Source: Deinococcus phoenicis
GTDB taxonomy: Bacteria; Deinococcota; Deinococci; Deinococcales; Deinococcaceae
Assembly: GCF_000599865.1 (NCBI RefSeq)
Contig: NZ_JHAC01000061.1
Location: 21,248 to 85,247 of the forward strand
Length of the DNA: 64,000 nucleotides
Direction: 5' to 3'
Every line of letters begins with the position of its first letter. Position 1 is the first letter of the stretch. A program made the position numbers and the translations under genes. The notes beneath the pieces were generated by a model that saw only the letters and a program-made list of their open reading frames with translations, ran no database searches and was not told the origin of the DNA. Below are positions 1-12,803 of this stretch, in pieces.

Positions 1-273
1 GCGGTCGCCAGCTCCCGCCCGCCGCGCCACCAGGATGGAGGTGCCCGACCCCAGCGCCCCCAGCGTCACGAAGAACATGAAACTCACGCTGCCCGACAGA
101 CCCACCGCCGCGACCGCCACCGCCCCCAGCGTGCCCACGATCACCTGGTTCACGAAGGTCAGCACGAGTTGCAGCACCATCTCCAGGCTGACGGGGACGG
201 CGATGGCGGCGATCTCACGCGACGGCGGATGGCTTTGAATCGATTCAGATGCGGAGGCGGGGACGGCAGACAT
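1..273 (-). CDS. MATE family efflux transporter, N-terminal part
   Basis: The first 91 codons of a gene that runs off the left edge. After a polar start of about 18 residues comes a segment typical of MATE proteins ([18 protein letters not shown]), then two hydrophobic helices and the loop [15 protein letters not shown], which matches the conserved first half of MATE Na+ or H+ driven multidrug exporters of the inner membrane. The ATG start is supported by a TACCTT -10 box 8 nt upstream, giving a near-leaderless transcript. The substrate cannot be inferred from this part. Confidence 0.85.
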   Translation of the reverse strand, partial: MSAVPASASESIQSHPPSREIAAIAVPVSLEMVLQLVLTFVNQVIVGTLGAVAVAAVGLSGSVSFMFFVTLGALGSGTSILVARRAGAGDR

Positions 274-281
274 ACCGCGTC

Positions 282-287
282 AAGGTA
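282..287 (-). promoter_or_regulatory. -10 box of the MATE gene
   Basis: TACCTT on the minus strand, 8 nt before the ATG. It fits the leaderless promoter pattern repeated through the window. No convincing -35 was identified. Confidence 0.4.
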
Positions 288-346
288 CACCCGGCAGGTG
301 AAGGCACCGTCAGCCGAATGGCGGAGGGCTAAAGCCTTTGCCATAA

Positions 347-400
347 GAATGCGGTGTTTTTCCGCATTCGTTGACCGAGCGAAGCGAGTGAATTGAACAG
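347..400. repeat. hairpin followed by GAGCGAAGCGAG, small repeat fragment
   Basis: GAATGCGG and CCGCATTC form an 8-bp stem (347-354 with 362-369), followed by CCGAGCGAAGCGAG. The same order, a hairpin then CCGAGCGGAGCGAG, occurs at 5373-5410 and 38190-38232, so this looks like a truncated member of that small repeat family. No coding capacity is evident between 274 and 530. Confidence 0.45.
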
Positions 401-467
401 GAGCAGTGGGCAGAATTACGGCCCTTGGGGGAAAGCACCCCCAGTGCCTCCATCCTGCCCACTGCTC
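401..467. repeat. 67-bp palindromic element related to the TA-flanked MITE
   Basis: GAGCAGTGGGCAG at 401-413 and CTGCCCACTGCTC at 455-467 are perfect 13-bp inverted repeats. The interior (GAATTACGGCCCTTGGGG) aligns with the left part of the MITE at 24352, and the stem sequence differs there in a compensated way, so base pairing appears to be kept. Confidence 0.6.
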
Positions 468-473
468 TAAACA

Positions 474-520
474 CGGGAGAGGCGGCGCGCGAATCCTGCC
501 ACCGCGCGCCGCCTCTCCCG
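474..520 (-). terminator. strong hairpin after lysJ
   Basis: An 18-bp perfect stem (474-491 with 503-520, CGGGAGAGGCGGCGCGCG) with an 11-nt loop begins 11 bp beyond the lysJ stop. The following sequence on the minus strand is only weakly T-rich, so it may stabilise or end the transcript. Confidence 0.55.
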
Positions 521-530
521 TTCCGCCCGC

Positions 531-1784
<1,254 letters not shown>

Positions 1785-1861
1785 GAAAAAGCCTCCTCGA
1801 AATCTGGGTTCAGTGTAGGGGGTCGGGGCAGGAAAACGGGTGGGGGTGTCCAGCCTGTCCG

Positions 1862-2737
1862 TCACGCGCGGGCGGGCAGGGGACGGCGGGCCGGGACGTT
1901 CATCAGCAGGAGGCCGGCCAGCACCACGGCCACGCCGGCACCCGACAGCCAGGTGGGACGCTCCCCGGCCACCGCCGCCCAGAACAGGCCCCAGACGGGC
2001 AGGACGTAGGTGACGGCCAGCACCTGCGTGGCCGAGATGCGCGCCAGCAGCCCGTAGTACAGCAGGTACGCCAGGCCGCTGCCGAACACGCCCAGCACCA
2101 GCACGGCGGCCCAGGCGGCCAGATTGACCCGCGCGGGGGGCGCGCCCAGCAGGGTCGGTGGAAGCAGCATCAGCACGGACAGGCCGAGCTGCGTGGTCGC
2201 CAGCCCGATGGGATTCAGGCCGCCCAGGGTGCGCTTGGCGACGGCTGTCGCGGCGGCGTAGCTCAGGCTGGCCGCCGCGATGACCAGCACGCCGAACAGG
2301 GTCGCGTGCCCCCCGTGCATGCCGTCCAGCACGGTCAGCCCCACCCCGCCGAAGCCCAGCAGGACCCCCGGCAGCATCCGCGTGCCCGCAGACGTGCCGC
2401 CCAGCCCCAGCCCGATCAGCAGGCTGAACAGCGGCGTGGTCGCGTTCAGGACCGCCGCGACGTTGCTGGAGACGGTCTGCTCGCCCCAGGCGAAGAACGT
2501 CCAGGGCACGACGTTGTTCAGCAGCGCCACCAGCAGCAGCGGTTTCCACAGCCGCAGCGGCGGCAGGGCGTGCCGGCCCAGCTTCAGCGCCAGCCACAGC
2601 ACCAGCACCCCGAACACCGAGCGCAGCAGCGCCACCCACAGCGGCGGGAACGCCTCCCCCCCCAGGCGGATCAGCAGGAACGAGACGCCCCACACGGCGG
2701 ACAGAAGCACCATCTGGAAGACGTCCTGGCGGGTCAC
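1862..2737 (-). CDS. EamA/DMT family permease
   Basis: A 291-aa integral membrane protein with about ten hydrophobic helices in two repeats of five, the EamA layout of the drug/metabolite transporter superfamily. Signature stretches are [16 protein letters not shown] near the N-terminus, [16 protein letters not shown] and [13 protein letters not shown]. It starts with GTG whose GTGA overlaps the stop of the upstream flavin-binding gene by 4 bp, so the two are probably translationally coupled. The linkage to a MocR regulator suggests a vitamin B6-related or amine solute, but this is inference only. Confidence 0.85.
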   Translation of the reverse strand: MTRQDVFQMVLLSAVWGVSFLLIRLGGEAFPPLWVALLRSVFGVLVLWLALKLGRHALPPLRLWKPLLLVALLNNVVPWTFFAWGEQTVSSNVAAVLNATTPLFSLLIGLGLGGTSAGTRMLPGVLLGFGGVGLTVLDGMHGGHATLFGVLVIAAASLSYAAATAVAKRTLGGLNPIGLATTQLGLSVLMLLPPTLLGAPPARVNLAAWAAVLVLGVFGSGLAYLLYYGLLARISATQVLAVTYVLPVWGLFWAAVAGERPTWLSGAGVAVVLAGLLLMNVPARRPLPARA

Positions 2738-3348
2738 GGGGTCTCCGCCAGGGGCCGGGGGCGCAGCTGTTCCGGCGACAGGGCGGGCCAGTCCTGCGTC
2801 TGCGCGGCGGCGTCCGCCCAGTTCTCCTTGCCGCTCCAACGTTCGACGGCGAGCGAGTAGACACTGGTGCGCGCGAGGTCGGCGGCCGTGATGGGCCGCG
2901 TCTGTCGGCCGATGGTGAGGCCCGGAAACAGCCGTTCGGACAGGACGCGCAGGGCCTCCCGCGCCTCCGCCGGCTCGGTCAGCAGCCGGGCGGTGCCGAA
3001 GGCGACCACGCTGCGGTACTGCACCGACAGTTCGAGGGGATCGTTGCTGGGCAGCAGCGCCCCGATCTCGGACGCCTCGAAGGTGGCGGGATGGCCCTGG
3101 GCCGTGTTGGCCCGCAGCCGCCCGACGACGTTGGTGTGATACACGAGGTCGTGCGTCTCCGGGCGGTACGCGAAGGCCAGCGGCGTGATGAAGGGGAAGG
3201 CCTCGCCGTCCTCGCCTGCCCAGACGGTCGCCACCCGGCCTACACCGACGCGGGCGAGCAGCGCGCGAATCCAGGCGTCGCCTTTGCGATTCTGGGGGCG
3301 GCGGCTGAGCGCGGGGTCACGGCTGCGGGGATCGTAAAAGTCGGTCAT
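2734..3348 (-). CDS. pyridoxamine 5'-phosphate oxidase-like flavin-nucleotide-binding protein
   Basis: A 204-aa protein of the split-barrel FMN-binding fold. Visible features are [22 protein letters not shown] in the barrel core and [16 protein letters not shown], as in the NimA/PNPOx-like family. It is first in a two-gene operon with the EamA permease and divergent from a MocR regulator, a recurrent arrangement for genes under PdxR/MocR control. Start has a good AAAGGAGCTGAC site. It is not the classic PdxH; cofactor (FMN or F420-like) and substrate are unknown. Confidence 0.8.
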   Translation of the reverse strand: MTDFYDPRSRDPALSRRPQNRKGDAWIRALLARVGVGRVATVWAGEDGEAFPFITPLAFAYRPETHDLVYHTNVVGRLRANTAQGHPATFEASEIGALLPSNDPLELSVQYRSVVAFGTARLLTEPAEAREALRVLSERLFPGLTIGRQTRPITAADLARTSVYSLAVERWSGKENWADAAAQTQDWPALSPEQLRPRPLAETP

Positions 3349-3359
3349 GTCAGCTCCTT

Positions 3360-3383
3360 TTCCTTTTCAAATTCCTTTTCAAA
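3360..3383. promoter_or_regulatory. tandem 12-bp direct repeat, possible MocR operator
   Basis: TTCCTTTTCAAA occurs twice head to tail, immediately upstream of the ribosome binding site of the PNPOx-like gene and between it and the divergent MocR gene. MocR/PdxR proteins are known to bind direct repeats, so an operator role is plausible. Binding itself is inference. Confidence 0.5.
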
Positions 3384-3449
3384 GTGGGGGCCGCTGCTGG
3401 TCAGCCCCACCATGAGGGAGAAACGGTGGGCCGCCCAGCGCCTCTCCCC

Positions 3450-3479
3450 GTGACACTCCAGCCGTCATGCTTCTAAGCT
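3450..3479 (+). promoter_or_regulatory. promoter of the MocR regulator
   Basis: GTGACA and TAAGCT (3474-3479) are separated by 18 nt; the ATG at 3486 lies 6 nt after the -10, which supports this start and a leaderless mRNA. Confidence 0.5.
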
Positions 3480-3485
3480 AGAGCC

Positions 3486-4970
3486 ATGCTGGACCCCAGG
3501 ACAGAGCCGGAACGGGCACGAATGAGCAGTCCACTTGACGCGCTGCCCGTTCCACTGACGCTGGACCGCTCGGCCCCCGCGCCTCTCCACATGCAACTGG
3601 CCGCACAGGTCCGGGCAGCGGCCCTGGCGGGCACCCTCCCGGCGGGGACAGTGTTGCCCGGTTCGCGCTCGCTGGCGGCGGCCCTGGGCGTGACGCGCGG
3701 CGTGGTCACGGCGGCGTTCGAGACGCTCCTGCTCGACGGCACGCTGGAAGCGCGGCCCGGCAGCGGCACCCGGGTGGCGGCTGGAGTGGCCGCCAGAGGC
3801 GAACGCGGCGGGGCCGGCGACCTGCCCGCCTGGCTGTCCCTGCCCGGCCCGCCCCCGATGGACGCGCCGGCGACCGCTCCCGGCATCCACTTTCGCCACG
3901 GTGTCGCCGGAACGCGCGTGCTGGACCTGCGGGCCTGGCGGGCCGCCTGGACAGCAGCGGCGCGGCAGGTGCCCGACGGCGACTACGGCGACCCGGCGGG
4001 CGAGCCGGAGTTGCGCGCGGCGCTGGCCGCCTTCGTGGGCCGGGCGCGGGGCCTGCGGACGGACGCGGGGCAGGTGGTGGTGACCTCGGGCAGCCTGATG
4101 GCCCTGGGCCTGATCGCCCGCCTGCTGCCGCCCAGCAGCCGCGTGCTGAGCGAGAATCCCGGCTACCGCGCCGCGCGGCAGGTGCTGCTCGATGCCGGGC
4201 TGGAGGTCTTGCCCCTGCCAGTGGACGGGGACGGCCCGGTCACCGGCGACCTGCCCCCGGCGCGGCTGGTGGTCGTGACGCCCAGCCACCAGTACCCGCT
4301 GGGCGTCCGCATGACGCTGCCCCGGCGGCTCGCGCTCCTGCGCTGGGCGCAGCAGCACGACGCCCTGATCGTGGAGGACGATTACGACGGCGAATTCCGT
4401 TACGGCGCGCCGCCCCTGCCGCCGCTGGCGAGCCTGGAAGGGGCGGCCAGCCGGGTGCTGTACCTGGGCACCCTCAGCAAACTGCTGACGCCCGCCGTGC
4501 GGACGGGCTTCGTGGTGGCCCCGCCCGCGCTGGTGCCGGCGCTGGTCCGCGCCCGCGCGCTGGCGGACGGCGGACAGAACCGGGTCACGCAGGCCGCCCT
4601 GACCCATTTTCTGCTGGGAGGGCATCTCGACCGGCACGTGCGCCGCGCCCGCCGCTGGCATGGACAGCAGCAGGCGGCCCTGGCCCGCGCCCTCGCCCCC
4701 CTGGCCCCGGACGCCGTGCTGGGCGGCATCGAGGCGGGATTGCACGCCTGCCTGCACCTCCCGGCCCACCTGCCGGCCGGGGAGGTGGCGGCCACCCTCG
4801 CGGGGCGGGGCGTCCACGTTTCCACGCTGGAGGGCTACACCTTCAGCGGTCAGGCCCCGAATGCCCTGCTGCTCGGCTACGGCGGGCTGACGGTGGCCCA
4901 GATCGAACGGGGCGCGCGTGAGATCGTGCGGGTGGTCGGCACGCGGCTGGGGAAGGGCGGAGACGGGTAA
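3486..4970 (+). CDS. MocR/PdxR-type regulator (GntR HTH fused to aminotransferase fold)
   Basis: A 494-aa fusion. Residues about 30-105 form a GntR winged helix (LAGTLPAGTVLPGSRSLAAALGVTRG, then VVTAAFETLLLDGTLEARPGSGT). Residues about 130-485 form a class I aminotransferase-like domain with LYLGTLSKLLTPAVRTGF, whose lysine is the expected PLP anchor, and IVEDDYDGEFRY. MocR proteins sense PLP or an amino compound and control vitamin B6 synthesis, transport or amine catabolism. The divergent PNPOx-like and EamA genes are its likely targets. A second ATG at 3522 is a possible alternative start, but the promoter spacing favours 3486. Confidence 0.9.
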   Translation: MLDPRTEPERARMSSPLDALPVPLTLDRSAPAPLHMQLAAQVRAAALAGTLPAGTVLPGSRSLAAALGVTRGVVTAAFETLLLDGTLEARPGSGTRVAAGVAARGERGGAGDLPAWLSLPGPPPMDAPATAPGIHFRHGVAGTRVLDLRAWRAAWTAAARQVPDGDYGDPAGEPELRAALAAFVGRARGLRTDAGQVVVTSGSLMALGLIARLLPPSSRVLSENPGYRAARQVLLDAGLEVLPLPVDGDGPVTGDLPPARLVVVTPSHQYPLGVRMTLPRRLALLRWAQQHDALIVEDDYDGEFRYGAPPLPPLASLEGAASRVLYLGTLSKLLTPAVRTGFVVAPPALVPALVRARALADGGQNRVTQAALTHFLLGGHLDRHVRRARRWHGQQQAALARALAPLAPDAVLGGIEAGLHACLHLPAHLPAGEVAATLAGRGVHVSTLEGYTFSGQAPNALLLGYGGLTVAQIERGAREIVRVVGTRLGKGGDG

Positions 4971-4989
4971 TCCGCGCCGCCGGCCCGCG

Positions 4990-5244
4990 CTACTGTTTGC
5001 GGTTGTGCCGCTCGGGGGGCACGCTCAGGTGGGACTTGTCCACCCCCTCGGTCGCGGGGGGCAGGTCCAGCGGTTCTTCGGCCAGGTCGCGCATCTCGCG
5101 GTCGGCGGCCTCGGCCACGTCCGGCGTCCAGTGACCATGCTGGGTCTGCGTGTCCGGGTTCTGGTTGTCCGGGTTCTGGTTGTCCGGGTGCTGCTTGTCC
5201 GGGGGCTGCGGCGTGTCGTTCGTGGGTTCTTCCTGCTCAGGCAT
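4990..5244 (-). CDS. small acidic, probably disordered protein
   Basis: 84 codons starting at an ATG preceded by AGGAGGTGCCTC. The sequence is rich in E, D, P, Q and N and contains a short tandem repeat (NPDNQ, about three units) encoded by 15-bp direct repeats around 5147-5200. No membrane helix, signal peptide or known domain is seen. The C-terminal half (REMRDLAEEPLDLP) may form a short helix. A similar small acidic protein lies at 48861-49091. Function unknown. The longer reading frame start upstream lacks a binding site. Confidence 0.6.
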   Translation of the reverse strand: MPEQEEPTNDTPQPPDKQHPDNQNPDNQNPDTQTQHGHWTPDVAEAADREMRDLAEEPLDLPPATEGVDKSHLSVPPERHNRKQ

Positions 5245-5359
5245 GAGGCACCTCCTCCCCCATTCGACCTGTTCTGGGCAGCCGCCGGACAAGAAAACGG
5301 GCCGCCCCCCTGCCGAAAAGCTTCACACGGGAGGGCGGAGCCGGGCCTACAGCCCCCGT

Positions 5360-5493
5360 TATAAGAATTCCGGTTGAACAGTTTTTGTCACTGTTCAACC
5401 CGAGCGGAGCGAGCCGGAAAGAAACGGTTGCCGGGAAAGGAGTTATCGAAGCGGCGCTTTCCCGATTTGAGAACGGATTGGACGGAAACCGTA

Positions 5494-5496
<3 letters not shown>
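5360..5496. repeat. small hairpin repeat, copy A
   Basis: Left end TATAAGAATTCCGG and right end CGGAAACCGTATTA are imperfect inverted termini. GTTGAACAG (5373-5381) and CTGTTCAAC (5391-5399) form a stem, followed by CCGAGCGGAGCGAG. The TTA at 5494-5496 is the herA stop codon, so the repeat abuts and ends that gene. Confidence 0.7.
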
Positions 5497-7301
<1,805 letters not shown>

Positions 7302-7305
<4 letters not shown>

Positions 7306-8354
7306 GCGCCCACCGCCCGGCCATACTCCTGCGCGAGGTGCGCGCGGATGCGCCGGGTCACCAGTTCCGGGCTGCCCATCGCGCGGCCCATCGCCTGTTC
7401 GAGCGCGGCGGTGGGAATCAGGTTCTGCGGCGCGCGCGGGTCCTTGTGCGGCTGGCTGGCGAGGCGGCACAGCAGCGCGCCGGAAAGGTCCGCGATGTCC
7501 TGCACGCCGCGCGGCACGAACTCGCTGTCTTCCGGGGCGTGCATTTCCAGGCGCATCACGCCCGCCAGCGGGTGCTGGTAAAAGGGCGCCTCGCACAGCC
7601 GCACGTACCAGGTAAAGCGCTGCTCGCGGCCGCCCTCGCCGCCCTCGCCCCGGTCGCCCAGCGTGAAGCGCAGGATCGGGGTGCGCTCGCCCGGCTTCAG
7701 CTCGGTCAGCAGACCGATGCGGTCCGCGCCGAGGTAATCGGTGTGCAGCGTCTTGACGTAGCCCACCACCGCGCGGCCCGCCTCACCGATCCGCACCGGG
7801 CCGTCTTGCAGCACCAGCGTGTCGGGCAGCGCGTCGGGGTCCGTCTCGTCCAGCGGCAGGGGCGAGGCGAGGTCGGCGCTCATCTGCTGCTCGGCGTCCA
7901 GCATCAGGCGCTGGATTTTGCTGCGCGCGCCTTCCACCTGCGCGCCGCTGAAGGGATGCGGGTCGTACTCCAGGCGGCCCGAGTGCGGATTGCGGGGGCT
8001 GAGGCGGGCTGCCTCCAGCCGGGCATCGCCGCTGTAGGCCAGCACGCGCCGCGCCGCCACGCCCTGCAACTCGGCGCGGCGCGTGCCGTGCGGGCAGAGG
8101 TCCACGGCGCCCACCACGAAGGCCCCGAAACCCGCCACGCTCAGGGTTCCGGCCTCGTCGTCGAGCAGCAGGCGGGCTTCCATGCGCGGCTTACCGTCCA
8201 CCACCAGCACACGCCGCACCCGCTCCGGCACGCCGCGCGTGGGCAGGGCCGCCCAGCGGTCCATCTCGGCATTGAAGACCAGCCCGGCGAAGGGACTCAG
8301 GGTCAGTTGCCCGTCGAAGGTGTCCACAGGCCAGGGGTCAAGGCGAATCCGCAT
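7302..8354 (-). CDS. nurA: NurA 5'-3' nuclease
   Basis: A 350-aa protein upstream of and overlapping herA. The N-terminal strand [16 protein letters not shown] carries the acidic metal-binding residue expected of the NurA RNase H-like fold, and a second acidic block lies near the C-terminus ([16 protein letters not shown]). It is expected to degrade DNA ends together with HerA in recombination repair. Start chosen at the ATG at 8354 because a TAGAAT -10 box lies 7 nt before it; an ATG three codons earlier overlaps this box. Confidence 0.9.
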
Positions 8355-8361
8355 GCGGGGC

Positions 8362-8367
8362 ATTCTA
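8362..8367 (-). promoter_or_regulatory. -10 box of nurA-herA
   Basis: TAGAAT, 7 nt before the nurA ATG at 8354; this decides between two in-frame ATG codons. No palindrome resembling a radiation-response motif was noticed in this short upstream region. Confidence 0.45.
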
Positions 8368-8419
8368 GGTTGTGGGGTACGGGGTGTGGGTGCAGGAGCG
8401 GTCTTTTCCCGGGAATCCC

Positions 8420-9043
8420 TTACGCCTGATACCCGCTCAACGCCCGCAACCCCGCCTCGTCGGTCAGGGTCAGGCAGCGGTAGGCGGGGGTGAGCAGGCC
8501 GTCGTCACGCATCTCGCCAATCAGCTTGCTGACGCTCTCGCGGGTGGCGCCGGTGCCCTCGGCAATCAGTTCGTGGGTGGCGCGGACATAGCGGACGCCG
8601 TCGCGGTGTGCCCCACCCAGGCTGCTGTCCGCGAGGTTGAGCAGGTAGCGGGCGATCCGTTCGCGCAGCTCGCCGTCCTGGATATGCACGCCGTCGGTCA
8701 TCATGCGCTGAAGCTGGGTGCTGAGGCTGCGCGTGATCTCCCACAATTCGGCCTGCCCAAGGTGCTGCGGATGCAGAGGCGTCAGGGTCGCGTCGGTCAG
8801 GGCGCTCACCTGGTGGCCGCGCACCAGGCCGTGTAGGGTTTCCTCACCGAAAACGTCGCCGGGCCGGATATGCCGCACCGTCAGGGTCCGGCCCTGGGGC
8901 GTCAGGCGCACGGCGCGCAGCAGGCCGCTGTCCAGACGGTAGAGGCTGGGCGCGGGGTCGCCCGCGTAGTACAGGGTTTCCCCCCGCCGCAGCGAGCGGT
9001 AGAGGAGGTCGGTCGTGGCGGGCGGGGAGATATGCAGAGTCAT
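8420..9043 (-). CDS. Crp/Fnr family transcriptional regulator
   Basis: A 207-aa protein with an N-terminal cyclic nucleotide-binding jelly roll ([22 protein letters not shown], and [13 protein letters not shown] as the phosphate-binding cassette region) and a C-terminal winged helix ([24 protein letters not shown]) typical of Crp. The cassette lacks the full set of canonical cAMP contacts, so the effector is uncertain. Start at 9043 is preceded by CAGGAGTACGTC. It lies head to tail behind nurA-herA in the same direction but is a separate unit. Crp-type regulators in this genus are tied to stress and DNA damage responses. Confidence 0.88.
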   Translation of the reverse strand: MTLHISPPATTDLLYRSLRRGETLYYAGDPAPSLYRLDSGLLRAVRLTPQGRTLTVRHIRPGDVFGEETLHGLVRGHQVSALTDATLTPLHPQHLGQAELWEITRSLSTQLQRMMTDGVHIQDGELRERIARYLLNLADSSLGGAHRDGVRYVRATHELIAEGTGATRESVSKLIGEMRDDGLLTPAYRCLTLTDEAGLRALSGYQA

Positions 9044-9170
9044 GACGTACTCCTGAAGACGGGGAAAGACAGGGGGGAGCAAAGCTGCCCAGACTGTACA
9101 AAGTTTGTCCAAGGTTCGAGCGTTCAGCCCCCACTTTGTGAAGGTCCTCCCAAGTTCGTGCCCGGTCCGC

Positions 9171-10085
9171 TCAAGCGAAGACTTCCAGGCCGTCCTGCAC
9201 GACGCTGGCGTGGGCCGCGACGGTCAGCGCCGGGTCGCGGTTGTAGCCGCCCGCCAGCATTGTCACGACGGGGACGCCCGCGCGGCGCGCCCAGGTCAGC
9301 ACCGCGCGGTTGCGCTCCCGTACTCCGTCCAGCGTGAGGGCGAAGCGGCCGAAGCGGTCCCCGGCCAGCACATCCACCCCGGCAAGGTACAGCAGCAGGT
9401 CCGGGCGGAACGCCTCCAGCGCGGGAAGGGCCTGCCCACGCAGCACGGCCAGATACTCGGCGTCCGTTACCCCGTCGGGCAGGCCCAGGTCGAGACTGCT
9501 GACCTCCTTGCGAAAGGGGTAGTTGCGCTCGCCGTGGATGCTGAGCGTGAAGGCACGTGCCTCTGCGCCCAGCAGCGCCGCCGTGCCGTTGCCCTGATGC
9601 ACGTCCAGATCGAGGATAGCCACCCGCCGCGCCAGGCCCCCCTCCAGCGCGAGGTGGGTCAGGATCGCGGCGTCGTTCACCAGGCAGAAGCCCTCGGCGC
9701 GGTCGCGGAAGGCGTGGTGGGTGCCACCCGCCAGGTTCGCGCCCCAGCCGTGTGCGAGTGCGTCGTGCAGCGCCGCGAGGCTGCCGCCCGCCGCACGCCG
9801 GGCACGCTCGACCACGCCCGCGCTCCAGGGCAACCCGAAGGCGCGTTCCTCGGCGGCCGTCACCTCCCCGCGCCGCCAGCGCCGCAGCCAGGCGGGATCA
9901 TGCAAGCGCGCGGCGTCCGCCCAGCGCAGGGCCGGGGTGTCCAGCACGGGCAGCAGGCCCGCCAGATGCTCCGCTACGCCCGCGTATTTGTAGGCCGGAA
10001 ACCGGTGGCCCTCCGGCAGCGGAAAGGTGTACGCGGCGGGCGTGTAGGCCCGGAAGGGGTGCCGGAAAGGGCCAGAGTCGGTCAC
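9171..10085 (-). CDS. histone deacetylase superfamily deacetylase
   Basis: About 304 aa. Active-site landmarks of the arginase/HDAC fold are all present: [10 protein letters not shown] (tandem histidines), [24 protein letters not shown] (metal ligands D and H) and [13 protein letters not shown]. Bacterial members deacetylate polyamines, acetoin-linked substrates or proteins such as AcuA targets. A GTG at 10085 is chosen since the protein then begins just before the conserved [20 protein letters not shown] and CACACT lies 6 nt before it. A GTG at 10133 would add 16 residues. Confidence 0.88.
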   Translation of the reverse strand: MTDSGPFRHPFRAYTPAAYTFPLPEGHRFPAYKYAGVAEHLAGLLPVLDTPALRWADAARLHDPAWLRRWRRGEVTAAEERAFGLPWSAGVVERARRAAGGSLAALHDALAHGWGANLAGGTHHAFRDRAEGFCLVNDAAILTHLALEGGLARRVAILDLDVHQGNGTAALLGAEARAFTLSIHGERNYPFRKEVSSLDLGLPDGVTDAEYLAVLRGQALPALEAFRPDLLLYLAGVDVLAGDRFGRFALTLDGVRERNRAVLTWARRAGVPVVTMLAGGYNRDPALTVAAHASVVQDGLEVFA

Positions 10086-10193
10086 GTCCGCAGTGTGGCG
10101 CAGGCGGGCCGGGAACATGGCTGGCGAGGTCACTCAAAGGTTGAACAACCGGACCCGCTGTGGGACGGGACGCGGAGCTTTACGCTGTCGGGC

Positions 10194-11102
<909 letters not shown>

Positions 11103-11266
11103 GGCCGCTCCTCGCGGATATCCGGCCAGGCCAGCAGCACCCTGGCGCGCACAGCGGGCAGGCTTCCGGCAAGAAAGCCCGCAGAGAACGGGGCGTCACC
11201 GCCGTGCAGATCAGGTCGTCGGCCAGCACCACGCGCTCGCCAGGACCGGGGACAGTCACCCGGCGG
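11103..11266. other. gap between PfkB gene and HD-GYP gene
   Basis: No well supported gene. A minus-strand reading frame of about 63 codons at 11068-11259 (containing GERVVLADDLICT) overlaps the PfkB gene end; it has no ribosome binding site or promoter and is not called. Confidence 0.4.
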
Positions 11267-12631
11267 TCACGACACTAGCCGCACGTTGTCGTGCTCGGTC
11301 ATCAGCCGCACGAAGGCGTCCACGTATTGCGGATCGAACTGCCGCCCGGCCTGCAAACGGATCTCTTTCAGGGCATGTTCGTGCGACCAGGCGGGCTTGT
11401 AGGACCGGACGCTGGTGAGGGCGTCGTAAACGTCCACGATGGCAAAAAGCCGCGCGGACTCGGGGATGCTCTGGCCGCGCAGACCGGCCGGATACCCACC
11501 GCCGTCCCAGCGCTCGTGGTGGTAACGCACCAGGTCGAGCGTCTCGGCGGGCAGGAAGTGCAGGTCCTGGAGCATGTCGTAGCCGATGACGGTATGGCGC
11601 TGGATGATGCGGCGCTCGTCGGGGTCGAGGGGACCGTCCTTGTGCAGGACGCGGTCGGGAATCGCCAGCTTGCCGAGGTCATGCAGGTACGCGCCCCACC
11701 GCAGTGCCCGCACCCGGTCCTCGTCCCAGCCCAGTTGCCGCGCCAGCCGGACGCTGGTGCTGACCACGCGCAGGGTGTGGCCGCCGGTGTCGTCGTCACG
11801 GCATTCCAGGGCCGCACCCAGCGAGCGCAGGGTGAGGTCGTTGGCGTCACGCAGGTCGCAGATGGCCTGCCACTGCCCCAGTTGCGCGCCCAGCAACCGC
11901 GCGAAGGCGGCGATGACCGCCGTCTCTTCCTCACTGAACGCACTGCCGGGACGGGTCAGGATCAGCATGCCCAGGTGACGCTCGGTGCGGTCGTAGACGG
12001 GCGCGACGTGGTGGTGGAGCCGCTCGCCGCGTTTCAGGAGCGCGAGCACTTCCTCGGCCACCCAGTGGTCGGCCTGCACGCTGCGGCTGTCGTCGTCGCT
12101 GGGCTGGATGGGCCGTTCGAGGTGCCGCTCGAAGGCCCCCCGCGCCCCGAGAATCTGGGGCGTGCCCTGGCGGTAGGCCACAAAGGCCACATTCGGCGCG
12201 ACCCCCAGCCGGTCGAGGATATCCACCCCCGCCCGCACGATGGCCTCGCCGTTGCGGGCCTGGGCCAGCCGCTCGCTGCCCGTCTGGAGCGCCTGCATCG
12301 TCTTGCGCGTCCAGGCGAGTTCTGCGGCGGTGGCCTGCCCCCGCACGGTCAGCACGCCCAGCGTGGCCAGGACCAGCAGCCCGCCCAGCAGCTCGGCCAG
12401 CGTCGGGGCCGCGCCCGGGGCCGCCCGGTGCAGCGCCAAGGACGCGATGAACGCGACCGGATAGGCCACCAGTGCCGCCCAGCGCCACGCCTCACCCCGT
12501 GACCCGGCCAGGACGGTCAGCAACAGCGCGGCCCCAGCCATCAGGCCTTGCTGCCGCGTCAGGGCGGCATACCCGAGGGCAGCCAGCCCCAGCAGCAACG
12601 ACAGGAAGAACAGGGGGCGGCGGTGAATCAC
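11267..12631 (-). CDS. membrane HD-GYP domain protein, probable c-di-GMP phosphodiesterase
   Basis: A 454-aa protein. The N-terminus has about four hydrophobic helices, followed by a GAF-like region (about 115-260) and an HD-GYP domain with GGHTLRVV, the HDLGKLAIPD metal site, ERRIIQRHTVIGYDML and YHHERWDGGGYPAGL. The family hydrolyses c-di-GMP to pGpG or GMP. It starts at a GTG placed 6 nt after TAGACT, hence leaderless. It probably senses a membrane or small-molecule signal through the GAF-like part. Confidence 0.88.
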   Translation of the reverse strand: MIHRRPLFFLSLLLGLAALGYAALTRQQGLMAGAALLLTVLAGSRGEAWRWAALVAYPVAFIASLALHRAAPGAAPTLAELLGGLLVLATLGVLTVRGQATAAELAWTRKTMQALQTGSERLAQARNGEAIVRAGVDILDRLGVAPNVAFVAYRQGTPQILGARGAFERHLERPIQPSDDDSRSVQADHWVAEEVLALLKRGERLHHHVAPVYDRTERHLGMLILTRPGSAFSEEETAVIAAFARLLGAQLGQWQAICDLRDANDLTLRSLGAALECRDDDTGGHTLRVVSTSVRLARQLGWDEDRVRALRWGAYLHDLGKLAIPDRVLHKDGPLDPDERRIIQRHTVIGYDMLQDLHFLPAETLDLVRYHHERWDGGGYPAGLRGQSIPESARLFAIVDVYDALTSVRSYKPAWSHEHALKEIRLQAGRQFDPQYVDAFVRLMTEHDNVRLVS

Positions 12632-12637
12632 GCCAGA

Positions 12638-12643
12638 AGTCTA
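12638..12643 (-). promoter_or_regulatory. -10 box of the HD-GYP gene
   Basis: TAGACT on the minus strand, 6 nt before the GTG start at 12631. Confidence 0.45.
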
Positions 12644-12757
12644 GCATCCAGATAAAGACTTCCTAAAGCAACCGGGCTTCATCCTCATGCAGATGCCAAA
12701 ACGGCAATGAGAATTTTTCGACATTCCCAGGTCTGGCCCCTGGCGGGTCAAGAAGAA

Positions 12758-12788
12758 GGAGGGCCTCCGGCATACAGCCTGGCCCTCC
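12758..12788 (-). terminator. intrinsic terminator of panD
   Basis: GGAGGGCC and GGCCCTCC form an 8-bp stem (12758-12765 with 12781-12788), followed on the minus strand by TTCTTCTT. It begins 15 bp after the panD stop. Confidence 0.65.
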
Positions 12789-12803
12789 CTTCTCCTCCGG
12801 CGC

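Noticed and set aside
5140..5205. Possible CRISPR-like repeats
   Set aside because: The 15-bp units are directly adjacent with no spacers and encode the NPDNQ peptide repeat.
8364..8419. Radiation/desiccation response motif near nurA
   Set aside because: No palindrome of the expected length was found in the short upstream region.
9105..10193. Long plus-strand open frame opposite the HDAC-like gene
   Set aside because: It is the antisense of a clearly conserved deacetylase; only the part from 10194 is a real gene.
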